Assembly: GCA_034638255.1 (NCBI GenBank)
Contig: JAWPGT010000006.1
Location: 186,001 to 250,000, forward strand
Reading direction: 5' to 3'
DNA from: Coprinus comatus
Taxonomy: Eukaryota > Basidiomycota > Agaricomycetes > Agaricales > Agaricaceae
Length of the DNA: 64,000 nucleotides
This document shows positions 58,387-64,000 of this stretch, piece after piece. A model generated the notes under the pieces. That model had not been told where the DNA came from. It did not search any database and was given only the letters and a program-made list of their open reading frames with translations. Position 1 is the stretch's first letter, and every line of letters starts with the position of its first letter. The translations under genes were made by a program, and so were the position numbers.

Positions 58387-59679
58387 TTATCTCTTTAAGA
58401 ATTCCAATAAAGCTTGTATCACACCTTCTGGTTGCTCCTGCTGTACCCAATGTCCTGCTCCTTTCACTGTAACGACATCCTCATCTTTCATCCCTCCCTT
58501 AATTGTTGATTTCATAGCATCAAGTGCTCCAGGAGTCTGCCAAACACCCCAATCGTTCTCCCCGACCAAAAACCTGACCGGTACTTCGATTTTCTTCCCC
58601 CGCATAACACGCATACCTGCTTCCTTCTCATTCCACGTTTCGTCAATCATTGCACGGTACCAGTTCAACGCTCCCTGGAACCCGTTTTCCCTGAAGAGAT
58701 CTACGTACACATCCAATTCTTCGTCAGGCAACCATTTGTTCTTTGCAACTTGTTCCGCGGATGGCGCATATTTACGAAGGGCATCCGGCATTGAGGTTTG
58801 TGCAGGCATGACGTAGTAGTACGGTAGAATTTCCAATGTACGAGCAGTGGCTTCAAGTATCTCCTCCCTTGCAGAATCTCCTCTTGTGATGGAAGGTGTG
58901 CCAACCGTAAGTGGATGAGGTGCTGGATTTGCGTTCCCTTCCCAGTCAGCACTCTTTACATGATAATAATTCCTCAAAAAAGCGGCAAGCCCTTCTATCG
59001 GATATAACATGTCGTTGTTACACCCTGGGGAGGAGTGGTAAACTCTATAGTGCTGCCTGGGAGGATTTGATCTCTTCAAGTATTCGTCCAACTTATACGT
59101 TGTGGATTCCTCTTTGGTTGAAGGTACCCAAACAGAAGGAGATAGTGGTGTGGGACCACCATAAGGTGCACTCATTAACACAACTCTTTCCACTAGATCC
59201 GGCCTTGAAAGCGCAAATACGCCGGTGACCAAAGAGCCAAAATCATGACCTATGACCGCCTCCGCCTTTTTATAACCTAGTTCTCCAATGAGCGTAACAA
59301 TGTCTGCCGAGAGATTGAGAAAATGATAGGGTTGTATGTCGTCTGTATAAACAACCCTCGATCTAGGACGCAAGACTTGCCCTGGATCTCGAGAACTAGT
59401 GTTACTACGGGGTCGGGTGAGTCCATATCCACGTTGATCAGGCGCAACGACGTAGTATCCTGCCTCGGCCAACGGTAAAATAACTTTGCGCCATGAATAT
59501 GCGAGTTCAGGAAAGCCATGTAAAAGGAGTATGAGTGGTGGTTTTTCGGTTGAACTGTTGATAGGGGTAGTAGGACCACATTCAAAGATGTGCATGTCCA
59601 AATCTCCTACTGCCAGTATCCTGGACTTGACAACTCCAGGAAGTCCCGGCCATGCAGGATGAGATCGATGAGAAGACAT
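58387..59679 (-). CDS. Epoxide hydrolase (alpha/beta hydrolase fold)
   Basis: This is an intronless frame of 430 aa. Soluble epoxide hydrolases open epoxides to diols through an Asp nucleophile. Seen are the oxyanion motif HGFPE (about residue 54), PDQRGYG, the nucleophile loop GHDFG with Asp at about 146, and a cap region with tyrosines (NWYRAMIDETW). FLVGENDWGVW and the catalytic His in GAGHWVQQEQPE follow. No signal peptide is visible, so cytosolic. Codon use is more regular than in neighbours, and the lack of introns is unusual here. Substrate is not predictable: detoxification of xenobiotics or lipid epoxides are both plausible. Confidence 0.9.
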   Translation of the reverse strand: MSSHRSHPAWPGLPGVVKSRILAVGDLDMHIFECGPTTPINSSTEKPPLILLLHGFPELAYSWRKVILPLAEAGYYVVAPDQRGYGLTRPRSNTSSRDPGQVLRPRSRVVYTDDIQPYHFLNLSADIVTLIGELGYKKAEAVIGHDFGSLVTGVFALSRPDLVERVVLMSAPYGGPTPLSPSVWVPSTKEESTTYKLDEYLKRSNPPRQHYRVYHSSPGCNNDMLYPIEGLAAFLRNYYHVKSADWEGNANPAPHPLTVGTPSITRGDSAREEILEATARTLEILPYYYVMPAQTSMPDALRKYAPSAEQVAKNKWLPDEELDVYVDLFRENGFQGALNWYRAMIDETWNEKEAGMRVMRGKKIEVPVRFLVGENDWGVWQTPGALDAMKSTIKGGMKDEDVVTVKGAGHWVQQEQPEGVIQALLEFLKR

Positions 59680-60114
59680 CAATGTGGGAGGTGTGGATAA
59701 GCGGTATAGGGGCTTGTGTGTGCTAGATGGTTATAAATAGCTATATCAAGCACATGTCCATCAATATCTTAATCAAAGTTTCCCATCAAAGGCTGCGCTC
59801 TCGACTTTAGTTTCTTCAATTCAGTCCTCAGTGTAAAATCAGAGGGATATCCAATGGGATTAAATGATTCGATCAAGGGCGTCATTATTATATTTACGCA
59901 TAATTTTTTGAAGGTTGTTATCATTGTTGCTTAAGCAACGCTGTTTTACATGATACTCGATTCAGAGGCAAACTATAAAGCGATACATAGCACAGCAACG
60001 TTTAATGTACTCATCGACCGACTTATCATGGTGTAGCAACCGTGCATCCCGGGGCGGTCCTCTCATTAACATATATATAGTATTGGAATGTAGTCTGATA
60101 TTGCCCAAATCCTC
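59680..60114. other. Divergent promoter interval
   Basis: This is the spacer between the epoxide hydrolase and the secreted-protein gene, which are divergent. An ATATATATAG stretch (60,070-60,079) about 40 bases upstream of the secreted-protein ATG could act as its TATA box. Confidence 0.45.
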
Positions 60115-60754
60115 ATGGTGCTCAACCTATTTGCGAAGTTCACGATTGTTGCGACGCTCGCTTGCTCAGGTAAGGACAGAGATGTCAAGTGAAAACATAT
60201 TTTTTTTTAAGATAGCTGACGATCAGATATTAGTTGTTATCGCGGACGTTACACTTTACGATGTTGTTCCGGCAGGCGCTAACTCAGGTCCAGCCGATCC
60301 CGCCTTACTTTTTACACGCTACTCTACTGGTGGAGTTGATTCGGAGGGAAAAACAACCTATATTGAGGAAATTGCATTGCACGGTGCGGCCACAAAAGTT
60401 ACTGACGCAAGTAAGGTCGTACAACCCGTCATTTTAAAGCCTGCATTGACCAAAAGCTCAGTGACTGTTACATTTGCAGCGAATGCCTCTCGCTTGGTAG
60501 CTGAGCTCCTCACTTTAACATTGCCAGGTCCAAATGCAACCCCCGCTGTTGTTAAAGAAGATTGCATGTATGAAGGAACTACGAGGGGTGCTTGTGTCAA
60601 CCAATTAATCCTCTCAGGATCTAGTGGATTTTCAACCGTTATCGCTACCGTGACAGGCACACTACGCCCCATAGCGACTTTGAGTTCCTCGAGTAAAGGA
60701 ACTGGGTTGAGCCTTAGGACCGGAACGATACCTATAGGCCCATGGAAGCCATAG
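60115..60754 (+). CDS. Small secreted protein, most complete family member
   Basis: Exon 1 (60,115-60,169) encodes a signal peptide (MVLNLFAKFTIVATLACS). A 64-nt intron is followed by exon 2 from 60,234, which runs open to 60,754. Family blocks in order are ADVTLYDVVPAG, YSTGGVDSEGKTTYIEE, VTVTFAANASRL, CMYEGTTRGACVNQ, VTGTLRPIATL and LSLRTGTIP. A further 51-nt intron (GTAAGG..CTCAG, inside 60,409-60,466) is possible; its length is a multiple of three, so the frame is open either way. Unlike the 10-kb copy, this one ends in GPWKP with no hydrophobic tail, so it would be soluble. Two conserved Cys flank EGTTRGA. Function is unknown. Confidence 0.75.
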
Positions 60755-61940
60755 AAGGAATTCTCTCGACCATGCTGCTATTACACATCATGCTCTAAGA
60801 ATATATTACCACCGGTTCACTGACTATTCTCAATGAATTTTAATGTATAATTTAATATTAATTTGATCTGTTTACTTTTATTCTCGCTATTAATCTATAA
60901 AAAAAGGAGATGAGCACGAGGAATCTAGTGTTAACGGCCGCTGTTTTTTCGTTTCGGTAGAAAGAGACCAAATGAACAAATGTCACCACTACAAGAGCCA
61001 CATGTTTGCCGGAGAGCTTCCGTTCGTAGCAACCTCAAACTCAAGTTTGTAGACATGTGTTTAGTTGTATTCCATCGCAAATCGGAAAAACCACAGACCA
61101 CAGGATTAAATGAAACGTTGCCAAGCTTAACGGAAGCTCTATTTGCTTTTCCGTATATGGAAGCAAGTTCTCAGGTCATTGTAACTATTATAATATCTAA
61201 GATCTTGTCTGCCGCTCGGTGAAGGTGGAGTAGATGATAACTTCGCTTCCTACTTCTATGATCAGCGAAAAGTCCGACCATCGGTAGGAGACAGTATATC
61301 AATGAACTACACCATAATTGTAGCATTTTAACCTCTTAGACTTTTAATGCTTAACTAATATTGGTGCCCAATATTACACCAAGTTTACCGAGTATAATAA
61401 ACCCTTATGTTAGACTGTAATTTATCCTAGTAGTCTCAGCGGAGTTAGTACGATGGTTGGCTTCGGAGCTAACGGTCCTTTCACAGCCAATGACCTTTTG
61501 TGACCGAGGGCTGCAGTTCCATCAGCCCTGATTAGATAAGGTATTATTAGAATTTATGGTGTCAGATAGAGTATGGCATTGCTATAAATAGCTCGTTGAA
61601 CATTGACGCTTTGAAGTACCGATGGAGAAATAGAATTATTCGGATGAGCGACTACGAGGAAGATTTGGAGATTTTGCGCAAGTCAATCGCAAGAACCTGA
61701 AGGCGATCAAGGCTGTGGCTCCGAGTGAGAGTCTAATTACTGGACTGGGGAAAGTTGCCATGAGTATTGCAATTCGGGAGGCTTTTATTCGGAACAGTGT
61801 ACATTCATTGGTTGTGATAAGGGCACCAGCACAGGTTAAGCGTTAAACAATGACTACCATATAGTATTGGATTCAGCCACATTTGCATATAAAAAGTCTC
61901 AAGTAAATACACACTCTTCGTTCCTTTCCCAAAACTCGGA
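60755..61940. other. Intergenic spacer before the ferric reductase
   Basis: No supported gene is visible. A plus-strand frame around 61,690-61,850 (NLKAIKAVAPSESL) lacks a recognisable domain. ATAAAAAG lies about 50 bases upstream of the reductase start and may be its TATA box. Confidence 0.45.
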
Positions 61941-64000
61941 ATGTCCCTACTACCAACAGAAACAATCTTGCCATTAGATGCCCCGGACATATTTGCCATA
62001 ACGGCTGGCTCCCAAGCTCCTGACCCGGACCGTACTATTCGAAAGGAGCGAACAGAGTCTTATTCAGGATACCTCTGGTTTTTCGTTCTATCCTTCATTT
62101 GTCTGGTCACTACAATCAACTTGATTAGCTATGCATATCGCCTTTATGCCTCTCGCCGCCCCGCTCGGACTCAACAACGCAAGGAAGAAACCGGAAATAG
62201 AGGACCTGTGGATCTAAGGAGACTTCCCGCTGCTTTATTGGACACTAGTCGAGCCCTTTCTTTTCGATGGACCATTCAGATTGGTCGCCATTACAGCCTC
62301 AATCTTATGGAAGTACTCTTGACTATGGTGTACATCGCGCTTTGTTTTACCTTGGCCTTGATTAACAGTATGCATCTATATTTATTAGTGAGTGTGAGAG
62401 TATTAACCTCTTTCCGCGACATTAGCAACGTCAACAAAAGGATTGTTATTTGATCCCAAATATTATGCCAACAGAGCAACAAGCATCGCTTCAGCGCAAC
62501 TTCCACTTGTTGCGGCTTTGGGAATGAAGAATAATATAATCTCCTGTAAGTTATATTTTATATGTTCAATTCGCAAATATTAACACAACTTTCTTTAGTT
62601 TTAACCGGGGTTAGCTATGACAAGGTTCGACTTAAGTTACCTATGAATGTCCGAGACGCCATAGGGAATCTAACTATTTTAACTTTTCAGCTTCTTTATC
62701 TTCACCGCATGGTGTCCCGTGTTCTGGTTGTACTCATCTGGTTACATGCGGCGGGCAGAGTAAGCCTTGGTCCTCATTTGCTATCTAACTCGACTGATAA
62801 AGTGTATTTAGGCTGATCTTGGGTGAGTTATTTTAAATTTACAAGTTCAAGCTCGAGATCAAAAGTTAATGTGACATGATACACTTGGCAATGATAACTG
62901 TCATTTAGATTCGAAGGTAACATAGCCGTAACAGTCCCACAAATTCAAGCAGGAATTCTTGCGGGATCATCACTCACTTTACTTGCCATATTGGCTGTCC
63001 GGCCCCTTAGGCAACAAGCATATGAAGCCTTCCTCATCGCCCACTTCGTTTTGGCTTTGTGAGTACCCACTTAACCTCCATGGTCTTGTATGCACTAAAC
63101 ATGATGTAGTATTGTTCTTGTCGGGGCATATTGTCATGTCGCATCTCTAGGATTTGGTCGTCACGTTTGGCCTTCATTCTTACTTTGGGGTATAGACAGG
63201 GGTATCCGAGTTATTCGGACTCTTGCTCTTTCATTCACCTCGACCAAATCCAACACATCGAAGTCAAATTCACTTGTCACTATTCGTAAAAGGGCTCATA
63301 TCCATATGATTGGAAAGGATTTCGTAACACTCAGTATACCTTGTCCACCTCATTTCCATTGGAGTCCAGGACAAGGCGTTTATCTTACATTCCCAAGTTT
63401 ATCACCATCCTTCTATCCATTTGAAGCTCATCCATTCACCATTGCTGGCATTGATTCTGTTTCGGAGTCGGGTAATAATGTCACATTGAGCGAGAAGGAA
63501 TCCGAAGAAAGTGTAACAACTGACAAATATTTGAAGTTCTTAATTCGCGTACGAGGTGGAATGACTAATCGTCTTCTCACACATGCAGAAGGGAACGAGC
63601 TGAAAGTAATGATTGATGGTCCATATAGTACTCCACCGGTTTTGAATGATTATAACTCAGTTGTCCTGGTTTCTGGTGGTAGTGGTGTTACATTTACCTT
63701 GCCTTTGCTCTTGGACTTGTTAAAGTAAGTGTTTCCTCGTTCCACTATCCGACTCAAGTTGACGACTTCGTTGATAGAAAATCAAAGAAGCCAAGGTCAC
63801 CTCAACGCATCGTATTTATTTGGGCAATTCGTACTACAGGTATGCCAACTTCATTCAACTTTGTATCCAAGAAGTAATCACAAACTTGAATAGAACCAAT
63901 GATATGGATTCAAACCGAACTTTTTTCAATCCTCAAAAGTCTTCCGGACTCAGATTTAGTACAAATCCGCATCTTCGTCACCGGACAACCTCAAAACAAT
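61941..64000 (+). CDS. Ferric reductase transmembrane component, 3' truncated by window
   Basis: It is a flavocytochrome of the FRE family that reduces extracellular Fe(III) or Cu(II) at the plasma membrane. Exons begin 61,941-62,367, 62,426-62,545, 62,599-62,624, 62,691-62,759, an 11-nt micro-exon 62,810-62,820, then 62,909-63,058 and onward. Membrane spans (YLWFFVLSFICLV, LLTMVYIALCFTLAL) precede the heme-ligand stretches LHRMVSRVLVVLIWLHAAGR and AHFVLAF..GAYCH. The FAD motif HPFTIAG and the NADPH-binding start GGSGVTFTLPLLLDLL follow. The gene runs off the window, so its C-terminus is unseen. All six traced junctions keep phase. Confidence 0.9.

Noticed and set aside
59277..59585. Minus-strand second frame within the epoxide hydrolase
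   Set aside because: It is a shadow of the hydrolase frame, which has all catalytic motifs.

Overview
The window is nuclear DNA of a filamentous basidiomycete, most likely an agaricomycete. Many genes carry short introns (about 45-90 nt) with GT..AG ends and a CTNAC-like branch point. It holds an M35 peptidyl-Lys metalloendopeptidase of mushroom type, F-box/leucine-rich proteins, a C2H2 factor with a KEFPR-PSGL finger, a PIG-P subunit and small secreted proteins of basidiomycete style. No bacterial, phage or organellar signal was seen. Exon coordinates were worked out by hand from splice signals and reading phase. No database search was run, so family names rest on recognised motifs.

Layout. 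0.9-4.7 kb and 27.3-31.6 kb are the two arms of an old inverted duplication carrying 5-formyltetrahydrofolate cyclo-ligase, a short unknown ORF, a BTB gene and a CFAP20-domain gene. The arms have decayed in a complementary way: the BTB frame is best on the left, while cyclo-ligase and CFAP20 are intact on the right. Between the arms lie a broken secreted-protein gene (5.3-5.9), RPC19 (6.4-7.0), a two-exon hypothetical (7.6-8.1), a GGTACC-rich repeat patch (8.5-9.0), two more secreted-protein copies (9.4-10.8), an F-box gene head-to-head with EXO1 (11.3-16.4), GPI19/PIG-P (16.9-17.4), two tandem alpha/beta hydrolase genes with single-base lesions (18.2-19.5, 22.1-23.4) around a damaged membrane-protein gene (20.9-21.9), and a C2H2 zinc-finger gene (24.4-26.2).

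From 31.7 to 38.8 kb the DNA is gene-poor. Then come a 503-aa protein with a repetitive C-terminus (38.9-40.5), an intron-containing tRNA-Ser(GCT) (42.8), a cyclic-nucleotide phosphodiesterase with a long charged tail (43.0-46.6), and a low-complexity gene with a decayed paralogue (47.0-49.7, 51.3-52.2). The third and only intact alpha/beta hydrolase follows (52.7-54.0), then the M35 protease with a 2-base insertion inside HEXXH (54.2-55.5), an F-box relic (56.4-56.9), an epoxide hydrolase (58.4-59.7), the intact member of the secreted family (60.1-60.8) and a ferric reductase cut by the window end (61.9-64.0).

Core housekeeping genes (RPC19, EXO1, GPI19, cyclo-ligase, PDE, tRNA-Ser) are interspersed with fast-evolving families (F-box, BTB, hydrolase, secreted protein) that show many recent frame lesions. 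The unusual content is this local turnover by duplication, inversion and decay rather than a classical gene cluster.
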